Positions 17,452 through 24,865 of a DNA stretch of 64,000 bases are shown here, in pieces (the first letter of the stretch is position 1; the number at the start of each line of letters is the position of its first letter). This DNA comes from CBDHDJ01 sp965261645 (GTDB lineage Bacteria; Pseudomonadota; Alphaproteobacteria; SHVV01). A program made the translations under genes and the position numbers. The DNA lies in NCBI GenBank assembly GCA_965261645.1, contig CBDHDJ010000004.1, positions 1,240,001 to 1,304,000 of the forward strand, written 5' to 3'. The notes under the pieces were generated by a model that did not search any database, had not been told where the DNA came from, and saw only the letters and a list, made by a program, of their open reading frames with translations.

Positions 17452-17661
17452 CCCAGCGCGATCGCCGCGTTAGTGTGTAGGATTTGGTCCCGTTTTCTGT
17501 GCACGCCTCGTCGGCTTGACGCGCTCTTTTGCATAGGAACGGTAGCGACGGAATTGTATCGCTTGATTCTGCTTGCAGCCGCAGGCGGACACGAAACCCT
17601 CGCTCGTCGCGGTACAGCCTCGCGAACCAGCCCGCCCCAACCCCATCCCGAACACCTCTAT

Positions 17662-19105
17662 CAGCCCGTTGATTAAGTCGGCGCCGTCTGATTCTCTGGT
17701 TCCCTGATTTGCAGGGGGATTTGCCGATGGCGATGGGACGGCAGAAGGATGGTCAGGGGGACCTGATGGTGAGCTGGTCGGAGATGCCGCGCTCTCCGGG
17801 TCATGTGTTTTATGACCGCTTGCAGTCGGTGCTGATCGAGGGCGGCTTCGACGCCTTTGCCGAGGCGAGCTGCCGGCCTTATTACGCGGTCCGGATGGGC
17901 GCGCCCTCGGTGCCGCCCGGGCGCTATTTCCGGATGCACCTGGTGGGCTACTTTGAGGGCATCGACAGCGAGCGCGGTCTGGAGTGGCGCTGCTCGGACG
18001 CGCTTTCGCTGCGGGCGTTCCTGCGACTGGGGAGCCGTGATCGGGTACCGGACCATTCCTGGCTGTCACGGAGCCGCACGCGCCTGCCCCATGAAGTCCA
18101 CGCGGCGGTCTTCGACTGGGTTCTGGTGCTGATCGCCGAGGCGGGGCTGATCAAGGGCGAGCGCATCGGCGTCGATGCCTCGACCATGGAGGCCAACGCG
18201 GCGCTGCGGAACATCGTGCGGCGCGACAACGGCGAAGGCTACCGGGAGATGCTGGAGCGCCTGGCCCGGGAAAGCGGGGTCGAGACACCCACGGCCGAGG
18301 ACCTGGCGCGTCTGGACCGGAAGCGCAAGGGCAAGAAGCTTTCCAACACGGATTGGGTTTCGAAGAGCGACCCCGAGGCCAAGATCACCAAGATGAAGGA
18401 CGGCACGACGCATCTGGCCTACAAGCCCGAGCACGCGGTGGATCTGGACACCGGCGCGGTGGTGGCGGCCGAGCTGCACCCGGCCGATGAGGGCGACACC
18501 ACGACGCTTTCCAAGACCCTGGCGAAGGCCGAGGCAAACCTCGATGCGGTGGATGCGGCACCGACATCGGAGGACCCGGCCGAATGCGTCGCCGACAAAG
18601 GTTATCACTCACGGGCGGTCTTGAGGGCTCTGAACGACAGTCCCTGGAAGACCCGGATCGCGGCGCCCAAGCAGACCGGCTTTTCGCGCTGGCACGGTGA
18701 TGAGGCGGCGCGGCGCGCGGTCACCAATAACCGTGCGCGGCTCAAGTCCGGGGTCGCCCGCGAGGCCTTCAAGCTGCGCGCCGAGATCGTCGAGCGCTGC
18801 TTTGCCCACAACCTCGATCGTGGCGGCATGCGACGAACCTGGCTGCGCGGGCGAGAGAATGTGCACAAGCGATACCTGCTCCACGTCGCCGGCCACAATC
18901 TATCGTTACTGATGCGCCAGCTCATCGGCGCCGGCACCCCGCGGGAGGCCGTGGCGGGCGGATATGGCGGTATTTTCGTTCTGCTCACGCCCACCGGGGC
19001 CATGCTGGTGGCACGGGGGGGCTCGCAAAGCGGCCAGACGGCTTTCGCCGCCGCATTCCTCATCTGGGAGTGAGAGCCGGAAAAAGCCACTTAATCAACG
19101 GGCTG
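17662..19105 (+). mobile_element. IS1182-family insertion sequence
   Basis: A 1.44-kb element with inverted ends CAGCCCGTTGATTAAGT, starting at 17662 and, inverted, ending at 19105. The outside bases are CTAT on the left and CTAG on the right, a near match to a four-base duplication. It carries one full-length transposase. It has inserted between the deformylase gene and a truncated dimethylformamidase gene. Confidence 0.85.
17727..19073 (+). CDS. IS1182-family transposase
   Basis: A full-length DDE transposase of about 448 residues. Recognised parts are the N-terminal DUF772-like region (PPGRYFRMHLVGYFEGIDSERGLEWRC is split here: PPGRYFRMHLVGYF and SERGLEWRC), the first catalytic Asp in RIGVDASTMEAN, the second in CVADKGYHS, and the C-terminal RGRENVHKRYLLHVAGHNLS. 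The in-frame start at 17709 adds six residues; the ATG at 17727 is a better fit. No frameshift is seen. Confidence 0.9.
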   Translation: MAMGRQKDGQGDLMVSWSEMPRSPGHVFYDRLQSVLIEGGFDAFAEASCRPYYAVRMGAPSVPPGRYFRMHLVGYFEGIDSERGLEWRCSDALSLRAFLRLGSRDRVPDHSWLSRSRTRLPHEVHAAVFDWVLVLIAEAGLIKGERIGVDASTMEANAALRNIVRRDNGEGYREMLERLARESGVETPTAEDLARLDRKRKGKKLSNTDWVSKSDPEAKITKMKDGTTHLAYKPEHAVDLDTGAVVAAELHPADEGDTTTLSKTLAKAEANLDAVDAAPTSEDPAECVADKGYHSRAVLRALNDSPWKTRIAAPKQTGFSRWHGDEAARRAVTNNRARLKSGVAREAFKLRAEIVERCFAHNLDRGGMRRTWLRGRENVHKRYLLHVAGHNLSLLMRQLIGAGTPREAVAGGYGGIFVLLTPTGAMLVARGGSQSGQTAFAAAFLIWE

Positions 19106-19143
19106 CTAGGCGCACGATTAACATATGCTCGTGCACACGCGTT

Positions 19144-19617
19144 TCAGAATGGCTCGTCAGACGCAAATCGCGCGAGCACATTCTTGGTCAATCGAGAGAC
19201 GTTGTTGTCGTAGTTGTTGTGTAAAAGACTGCCGCACCAGGCAATCGAGCTGAAGGCGAACACCGCCCCGCCATTGGGTGTCTCGTAGAAGACCAGGTCG
19301 GAGCGGATGAGCGGGTTGGTGTCGCCGAAATTGTTGGGGGAGGATGCCGGCATCTGTTCCTTGATGAGAAGGTAACAGTCGGTCAAGCCTTCGGACTTCG
19401 CGACGACCAACGCATGGGGCGGCGTGCCCAGCGTGCGATCAGCGATGTCGACCTCGACACCCGCCGCGCCCCCACCGATCAAACCGAAGTCTCCGATCGG
19501 CTCGTCGCGGCCGATGCCCTCGAAGGCCCACTTGATACGAGGATCAAAGCTCTCTTCGGTACGCCGGTATGAGGTGGAGATGTCGAATCCCTGGGCAATG
19601 AACCCCGACCCCGCGAA
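19144..19617 (-). pseudogene. N,N-dimethylformamidase large subunit, truncated C-terminal part
   Basis: On the minus strand a frame of about 157 residues ends at 19144. It reads GSGFIAQGFDISTSYRR, then DPRIKWAFEGIG, and near the end NGGAVFAFSSIAWCGSLLHN followed by NNVSR, the C-terminal signature of N,N-dimethylformamidase large subunits. Going upstream the frame meets a TGA at about 19618, and the first two thirds of the gene are missing. The break lies just before the beta-subunit gene at 19.66 kb, and an IS1182 element lies 39 bases past its stop. It is most likely a non-functional remnant of a deletion. Confidence 0.8.
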
Positions 19618-19660
19618 TCATCAACATGGGGCCGCCGGCGGGCGACCTCTTTTCCAGAAT

Positions 19661-20155
19661 TTAGAGGGGTGTCGAAATGTGATTATGCACGGAATAGGTA
19701 TCGACGATAACGCGCTTCTCCTTGAACTTAGGTTCAGCGCCTACGAACACGACCTTGTCTTCATACTTGCCGGTGCTGAACAGCGTGGTGTCTCCGTCGA
19801 TAAGATCCGTCACGTAGATGACGTAGTTGGCTTGGAGATCATAGACACCATTGCCGGAATTCCGAACGCGGACGTTGCTCACCATGTGACGGTCATAACG
19901 GAGCGTAAAAACGGTTGCATTACGCAGGATGAGGATCCTGTCTCGCATCTGTCCCTTGTCGATGAGGTGCATGATTCCAAGATCGAGGCCGCGCGCGATG
20001 TTCTCTCTTGGAATGATCTTGTAGAGGCCATCGTCGACGAAGAAGTCAGGCCATTCTTCCAGTCGATCGTCGTCTATGCACTGCACGTAATCGTAAAGCA
20101 GGTTCTTGATCTGCTCGGTGACGCGGAGATCCTCCATGGTCATCCTCTCCGACAA
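19661..20155 (-). CDS. Rieske oxygenase, beta subunit (2)
   Basis: A 164-residue ring-hydroxylating dioxygenase small subunit, similar along its length to the beta subunit at 14.9 kb: both have YVQCIDDDRLEEW, IIPRENI/ILPRENV, SNVRV/SNILV and end SVHNHISTPL/SIPNNLSVPL. It has no alpha partner next to it. An IS630 element begins 22 bases upstream of its start, and a dimethylformamidase remnant lies downstream, so its operon has been broken. It may still serve the alpha subunits of the cluster at 13-17 kb. An alternative start at 20140 is possible. Confidence 0.88.
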   Translation of the reverse strand: MSERMTMEDLRVTEQIKNLLYDYVQCIDDDRLEEWPDFFVDDGLYKIIPRENIARGLDLGIMHLIDKGQMRDRILILRNATVFTLRYDRHMVSNVRVRNSGNGVYDLQANYVIYVTDLIDGDTTLFSTGKYEDKVVFVGAEPKFKEKRVIVDTYSVHNHISTPL

Positions 20156-20177
20156 GATGCCGTTCGCGACACTCTAG

Positions 20178-21325
20178 TGGATTGATCGGATCGAAAGAGT
20201 CCGATTTGGGATTCCGTATTGTGCCGTGGCATGCGAGTCTGGCACATGCGCCGCGGAATCTCCTTCACTGTATCGGCCGGCGACGGTCAGCGATTGCGCG
20301 CGACCGTCGCGGACCCCAAGAGCCCGCAGAAGCACGTCTGGCGGGCGCGTATTGTCCTTCTGAGCGGCGCGGGTCTGGGTACCTCGGCGATCATGGGCGA
20401 GACCGACAAGTCCAAGACCTGCGTGTGGCGCTGGCAGGAGCGCTTCATGCACGAGGGCGTCGGCGGCCTGCTTCGCGACAAGTCCCGCCCGCCGGGCAAG
20501 GCGCCGATCGCGCCTGATCGCGTCGCCTGGATCGTCCGTCAGACGCAGCAACCGCCGCCGCACGAGGCAACCCACTGGACGCTGCGCGCGATGGCCAAGG
20601 CGGCCGGCGTCGCCGCGTCGACGGTGCAGGCGATCTGGAAAGCCCACGGCCTCAGCCCGCACCGCTGGCGGAACTTCAAGCTCTCGAACGACCCGGCCTT
20701 CGCCGAGAAGCTCGCCGATATCGTCGGCTTGTATGTCGATCCACCGGCCCATGCGGTGGTGCTGTCGATCGACGAGAAGTCGCAGATCCAAGCACTCGAC
20801 CGCACCCAGCCCGGCCTGCCGATGAAGAAGGGCCGCGCCGGCACCATGACCCATGACTACAAACGCTACGGCACGACCACGCTGTTCGCGGCGCTCAACA
20901 TTCTGGATGGAACGGTCATCGGGCAAAACATGCAGCGCCACCGCCAGCAGGAGTTCATCCGCTTCCTCAACCGCATCGAGCGCGAGGTGCCGGCGGACAA
21001 GGCCATCCACGTGATCCTCGACAATGACGCGGCGCACAAGAAGGACAAGGTCAGCGCCTGGCTCGACCGTCATCCACGCTGGACTTTCCACTTCACGCCA
21101 ACCTCGTGTTCGTGGCTCAATGCCGTCGAGGGCTTCTTTGCCAAACTCACGCGGCGCAGGCTAAAGCACGCTATCTTCCATTCCCTCGTCGATCTCCAGG
21201 CCGCCATCAATCGCTTCGTCCGTGAATACAATGCCGCCAACCCACAACCATTCATCTGGAAAGCACATCCCGATGACATCATCGCCGCACGAAACCGAGG
21301 GTTCCAAACGTTGAAATCAATCCAC
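20178..21325 (+). mobile_element. IS630-family insertion sequence with TA target duplication
   Basis: An 1148-base element bounded by TA on both sides (20176-20177 and 21326-21327), as expected for IS630. The inverted ends are GTGGATTGAT at the left and ATCAATCCAC at the right. It contains one intact transposase. It inserted just upstream of the beta-subunit gene at 19.66 kb. Removing it restores a single TA. Confidence 0.9.
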
Positions 21326-21328
21326 TAG
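20231..21328 (+). CDS. IS630-family transposase
   Basis: A full-length transposase of about 365 residues. It has an N-terminal helix-turn-helix region (SKTCVWRWQERF) and the Tc1/mariner-type DDE catalytic domain: Asp in VVLSIDEKSQIQALDRTQPG, Asp in HVILDNDAAHK, and the Glu in SWLNAVEGFFAKLTRRRL. The start is uncertain: TTG at 20219, ATG at 20231 or ATG at 20246. The stop codon TAG at 21326-21328 is made from the TA target duplication plus a flanking G, so the reading frame ends outside the element proper. Confidence 0.9.
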   Translation: MRVWHMRRGISFTVSAGDGQRLRATVADPKSPQKHVWRARIVLLSGAGLGTSAIMGETDKSKTCVWRWQERFMHEGVGGLLRDKSRPPGKAPIAPDRVAWIVRQTQQPPPHEATHWTLRAMAKAAGVAASTVQAIWKAHGLSPHRWRNFKLSNDPAFAEKLADIVGLYVDPPAHAVVLSIDEKSQIQALDRTQPGLPMKKGRAGTMTHDYKRYGTTTLFAALNILDGTVIGQNMQRHRQQEFIRFLNRIEREVPADKAIHVILDNDAAHKKDKVSAWLDRHPRWTFHFTPTSCSWLNAVEGFFAKLTRRRLKHAIFHSLVDLQAAINRFVREYNAANPQPFIWKAHPDDIIAARNRGFQTLKSIH

Positions 21329-21506
21329 AGGCCAACGCTTTGCACGAACACAGGTCGCGTTCGTGCTTCGTCGGCGTTGACAACTATGTGGGATTTGAAC
21401 GGTATTTTCACAAGGGCCCGTGTGGCAAAAATGTTAAAAAAACTTACCCTTGCCGTAGCTGCGCCCCTCGCCTGCCGGCGCTATACTGGGTCTGGAGGAT
21501 AGCATC

Positions 21507-21950
21507 GTGAGGCGCACCGCCGCCGTTGCCTTGTTCGCATTCCTGATCGCTCTCGGCCCGGCCCTGGGCCAGGCGGGCGATTTGTCCCCTGGCGTGACGG
21601 CGCGCGATCAGTCGACGATCCACGCCATCATCGAGAGCCAGATCGCGGCGTTTCGGCGCGATGATGCCGCCGCAGCGTTCGCCTACGCCTCGCCCACCAT
21701 CCAGCAGAAATTCGGCAATGCCGAGACCTTTCTCGCCATGGTCAAGCAAGCTTACCGGCCGGTGTATCGGCCGCGGGAGGTGAGCTTCGGCGAGCTGGTG
21801 TTCGAGCGCGGCGGGCTCGTCCAGCGGGTTTACGTGATCGGCCCCGACGGCAATCTGGTGCTGGCTCATTACATGATGAGCCGGCAGCCTGATGGGACGT
21901 GGCGGATCAGTGGCTGTGTCCTCTCCGTGCCGGCCGACGAAACGACTTAA
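21507..21950 (+). CDS. DUF4864 domain protein, exported
   Basis: A 147-residue protein with a signal peptide (hydrophobic residues 6-20, likely cut after LGQA) and a DUF4864 domain, an NTF2-like family of unknown function common in alphaproteobacteria. The conserved pattern is visible: IIESQIAAFRRDDAAAAFAYASP, FGNAETFLAMVKQAYRPVYRPREV (shown in two parts: FGNAETFLAMVKQAY and RPVYRPREV) and GTWRISGC. It starts with GTG, and GGAGGA lies 9 bases upstream. A hairpin with a T-rich tail follows at 22064. Confidence 0.85.
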   Translation: MRRTAAVALFAFLIALGPALGQAGDLSPGVTARDQSTIHAIIESQIAAFRRDDAAAAFAYASPTIQQKFGNAETFLAMVKQAYRPVYRPREVSFGELVFERGGLVQRVYVIGPDGNLVLAHYMMSRQPDGTWRISGCVLSVPADETT

Positions 21951-22063
21951 GGCGTGTGCTGATAAACGAGGAGCCAAAGGCGCCGCTGTCCGCTGTTGAC
22001 CCTTAGCGGACAATGGCAATCCTGCGGAAAATAGGTGATTTACGTACCTCGCCCCCGATGTTT

Positions 22064-22092
22064 TACCGCCGACGTGGCGGTATCTTTAATTT
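22064..22092 (+). terminator. Intrinsic terminator
   Basis: TACCGCC and GGCGGTA form a seven-pair stem with a GACGT loop, followed by TCTTTAATTT. It lies between the DUF4864 gene and the nitronate monooxygenase gene. Confidence 0.6.
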
Positions 22093-22143
22093 AGCCAAGA
22101 GTTGGCTCACATTAGCTTCCTACGGCGAAGGGGAGGAAATCAC

Positions 22144-23226
22144 ATGTGGCCCAATCGTGAATTGCTGGACCTCATCGGCATCGAGCAGCCGATCATCCAG
22201 GCGCCCTTGGCGGGGGCAAACGGCTCGGCCATGGCGATTGCGGTGAGCGAGGCTGGCGGCCTGGGCTCGCTTCCTTGCGCCATGTTCGACATAACCAAGG
22301 CGCGCGCCGAAATCGACCTTATCCGCCAGCAAACGGCGAAACCCGTGAACGTCAACTTCTTCTGTCACAAGCCAGCGGCGCCCGACCCGGACCGCGATGC
22401 TGCATGGAGGCGGCATCTGGCCGCCTACTACGAGGAGCTTGGGCTGGATGCGTCCGCTTCGGCGCCAGCCGTCAATCGCGCCCCGTTCGACGAGGCCATG
22501 TGCGAGATCGTTGAGGACCTCAAACCTGAGGTCGTGAGCTTTCAGTTCGGGTTGCCGGTAAAGCCGTTGCTTGGGCGCGTCAAGGCCGCTGGCTGCCGCG
22601 TGCTCGGCTGCGCGACCACGGTCGAGGAAGCCCGCTGGCTTGAGGACAACGGTTGCGACGCTGTCATCGCGCAGGGCTACGAGGCGGGCGGGCATCGTGG
22701 CATGTTCCTCACCGACGATATCGCGACTCAGGCGGGGACCTTCGCCCTGGTGCCGCAGGTCGTCGATGCCCTGGAGGTGCCGGTGATCGCCGCCGGAGGC
22801 ATTGCCGACGGGCGTGGCGTGGCGGCGGTCTTCGCGCTGGGCGCGGCGGGTGCCCAGATCGGCACGGCCTACCTCTTCACCCCGGAATCCCTAATCTCCG
22901 ACCTGCACCGAACGGCTCTAGGGGCGGCCCGCGACGATGGCACCGCGCTGACCAATCTGTTCTCCGGCAGGCCGGCGCGCGGCCTGATGAACCGGATCAT
23001 GGGCGAGATCGGGCCCATGTCCGATCTGGCGCCGGCGTTCCCGACGGCCGGCGGCGGGCTGGCGCCGTTGAAGGCAGCTGCCGAAGCCCGAGGGGCGAGC
23101 GACTTCACCTCCCTATGGTCGGGGCAGGCCGCCGGTCTCTGCCATGAGACCGGTTCCGGCGATCTCACCCGCCAGCTAGCCGAGGACGTGGCCCGGCGGC
23201 TCCAGGAACTGGCGCTGCCCGGCTGA
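22144..23226 (+). CDS. Nitronate monooxygenase / NPD-family FMN enzyme
   Basis: A 360-residue TIM-barrel flavoprotein of the 2-nitropropane dioxygenase family, which oxidises alkyl nitronates with FMN and oxygen. FMN-binding segments are visible: IIQAPLAGANGSAMAIAVS at the N-terminus, VIAQGYEAGGHRG in the middle and VIAAGGIADGRGVAAVFALG later. The ATG at 22144 has a GGAGG about five bases upstream, so the longer frame from 22102 is rejected. Single gene; its natural substrate is not known. Confidence 0.9.
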   Translation: MWPNRELLDLIGIEQPIIQAPLAGANGSAMAIAVSEAGGLGSLPCAMFDITKARAEIDLIRQQTAKPVNVNFFCHKPAAPDPDRDAAWRRHLAAYYEELGLDASASAPAVNRAPFDEAMCEIVEDLKPEVVSFQFGLPVKPLLGRVKAAGCRVLGCATTVEEARWLEDNGCDAVIAQGYEAGGHRGMFLTDDIATQAGTFALVPQVVDALEVPVIAAGGIADGRGVAAVFALGAAGAQIGTAYLFTPESLISDLHRTALGAARDDGTALTNLFSGRPARGLMNRIMGEIGPMSDLAPAFPTAGGGLAPLKAAAEARGASDFTSLWSGQAAGLCHETGSGDLTRQLAEDVARRLQELALPG

Positions 23227-23594
23227 GCACGGACCATAATGCTCCGCGCCGTCACGCCTTCTCGCTTGGACCGGCAATTTCCCGGAGACGCCCACGCCCC
23301 CGACGACAGGGAAGTTAAGGTCGATGAAGGCTTCGGAGTTCGGCATGACTGCTCCTGGCTATCAGCGGACATCATCGGGCCACGCTTCGGCACTCGATCA
23401 ATGCCCTGAGTACCTGGCCTAGTCCGAGCACGCGGGGTGCGGCCTGGACGTTGTCGCTCCCCTAGCCGCGCGCATCCCCGCTCGGCACGGTCTGCGCTTT
23501 ATGGCATGATCGCGGGCGCTCGATTTTTTCAGCGGATTTGCGCCAAAGAACGCGACCCGAAACGGGGGTCTGAACAAAACAGGGAGGGCCGGCC
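23227..23594. other. Intergenic region before speH
   Basis: No convincing gene. On the minus strand a frame from 23345 begins MPNSEAFIDLNFPVVGGVG and looks protein-like for about 40 residues before it runs under the nitronate monooxygenase gene; it may be the start of a lost gene. The last 20 bases hold the speH ribosome-binding site (GGGAGG). Confidence 0.35.
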
Positions 23595-24020
23595 ATGGCA
23601 GACAAGGCTGTGGCGGAAGAAACTCGCGGTGCCACCGCGACTCAGCCCGCCAGTCCCACTTACATCGAGAAGGACGGCCTCAAATACGCCGGCACCCACT
23701 TGCTTCTCGATTTCTGGGGGGCGCGGAGCCTCGACGACGAGGCCGCGATCCGTGGCGTGCTCGCCGAGGCCGTGCGGGCTATCGGCGCGACCCTCGTCAA
23801 AATGGATCTCCACCGCTTCGATTCAGGCGGGGTCTCGGGTGTGGCGATCCTCGCCGAATCCCACATGAGCATCCATACCTGGCCCGAGACCGGCTACGCG
23901 GCCGTCGACATCTTCGTGTGCGGCTCGTGCGATGCCTACCGGGCGGTGCCCGTGCTCTGCGATTTCTTCCAGCCCGAGCGCCATAACGTCTCCGAGCACA
24001 AGCGGGGCCTTAGTCCGTGA
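23595..24020 (+). CDS. speH: S-adenosylmethionine decarboxylase proenzyme
   Basis: A 141-residue class 1B (SpeH-type) AdoMet decarboxylase, which makes decarboxylated AdoMet for polyamine synthesis. The proenzyme cleaves itself before a serine that becomes the pyruvoyl group: here AESH, with S89. The other catalytic residues are H94 and C109, spaced +5 and +20 from S89 as in the Thermotoga enzyme. A GGGAGG ribosome site precedes the ATG. The first 25 residues are an extra low-complexity stretch. The stop overlaps the speE start by three bases, so the two are translationally coupled. Confidence 0.95.
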   Translation: MADKAVAEETRGATATQPASPTYIEKDGLKYAGTHLLLDFWGARSLDDEAAIRGVLAEAVRAIGATLVKMDLHRFDSGGVSGVAILAESHMSIHTWPETGYAAVDIFVCGSCDAYRAVPVLCDFFQPERHNVSEHKRGLSP

Positions 24021-24859
24021 CGTGGTTTCACGAGACGCTCCACGGCGCGGCTCAACAGTCTCTCGAAATCGGCCACCTTCTCTATCGCGGTCAAACCGAG
24101 TTTCAATCGATCGAAGTTTTCGAGAATGCGGCGCTCGGCCGGGTTCTCGTGCTCGACGGCATCGTGCAGACCACCGAGCGGGACGAGTACGTCTATCACG
24201 AGATGCTTACCCATGTGCCGATCTTGGCCCATGGCGAGGTGTCCGACATCCTGATCATCGGCGGCGGCGACGGTGGCGCGCTGGAAGAGACGCTCAAGCA
24301 TCCGGTGGCGAGCGTGACGATGGTCGAGATCGACGCAGAGGTCATCGCGATTTGCCGCGAGCACATGCCGGCCATTTCCGGCCGCGCGTTCGACGACGAC
24401 CGGACGCAATTGATCGTCGCGGACGGTACGGCGTTCGTGGCCGAGACCGAGCGCCGGTTCGACGTCATCATTGTCGATTCCACCGATCCCGTCGATCCCG
24501 GCGACGTGCTTTTCCAACGCCCGTTCTACGAGAATTGCAGGCGCTGCCTGAGGGAGCGCGGCCTCCTGATCACCCAGAACGGGGTGCCTTTCTTTCAGGC
24601 CGACGAGGTCGTCAGCTCGGGGCGCGCCTTCAGCGAACTCTTCGCCCATCACGGATTCTATGTGGCGCCGGTGCCGAGTTATTACGGGGGCTTCATGGCC
24701 TTTGGCTGGGCCAGCCCGGGTCTTGATCTGGTCCGCGTGGAGCGGGCCGAGGTCGCCCGGCGCTACGCGGCGCTCGGCATTGAGACCCGCTACTACAACC
24801 CGGACATCCATGGCGGCGCCTTGGCGCTGCCCAACGATATCCGCGCCCTGCTCGCCTGA
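24017..24859 (+). CDS. speE: Polyamine aminopropyltransferase (spermidine synthase)
   Basis: A 280-residue spermidine synthase that moves aminopropyl from decarboxylated AdoMet to putrescine. The AdoMet-binding IIGGGDGGALEE is in the first Rossmann strand region, with VEIDAEVI after it, VDSTDP as the catalytic loop and SYYGGFMAFGWAS near the end. Start is GTG at 24017, overlapping the speH TGA (GTGA). The gene pair gives a complete two-step route from AdoMet and putrescine to spermidine. Confidence 0.95.
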   Translation: MTWFHETLHGAAQQSLEIGHLLYRGQTEFQSIEVFENAALGRVLVLDGIVQTTERDEYVYHEMLTHVPILAHGEVSDILIIGGGDGGALEETLKHPVASVTMVEIDAEVIAICREHMPAISGRAFDDDRTQLIVADGTAFVAETERRFDVIIVDSTDPVDPGDVLFQRPFYENCRRCLRERGLLITQNGVPFFQADEVVSSGRAFSELFAHHGFYVAPVPSYYGGFMAFGWASPGLDLVRVERAEVARRYAALGIETRYYNPDIHGGALALPNDIRALLA

Positions 24860-24865
24860 GCCGCC

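Noticed and set aside
17470..17661. Protein-like minus-strand tail between the deformylase gene and IS1182
   Set aside because: It reads plausibly (RRYRSYAKERVKPTRRAQK) but has no start or known family and continues only into the IS.
19424..20185. Plus-strand frame of 253 residues
   Set aside because: Antisense to the Rieske beta subunit and the dimethylformamidase remnant; composition is that of a shadow.
21430..21501. Signal-peptide-like mini-ORF MLKKLTLAVAAPLAC before the DUF4864 gene
   Set aside because: Only 23 codons, and it ends just before the next gene; may be a chance frame or a lost gene start.
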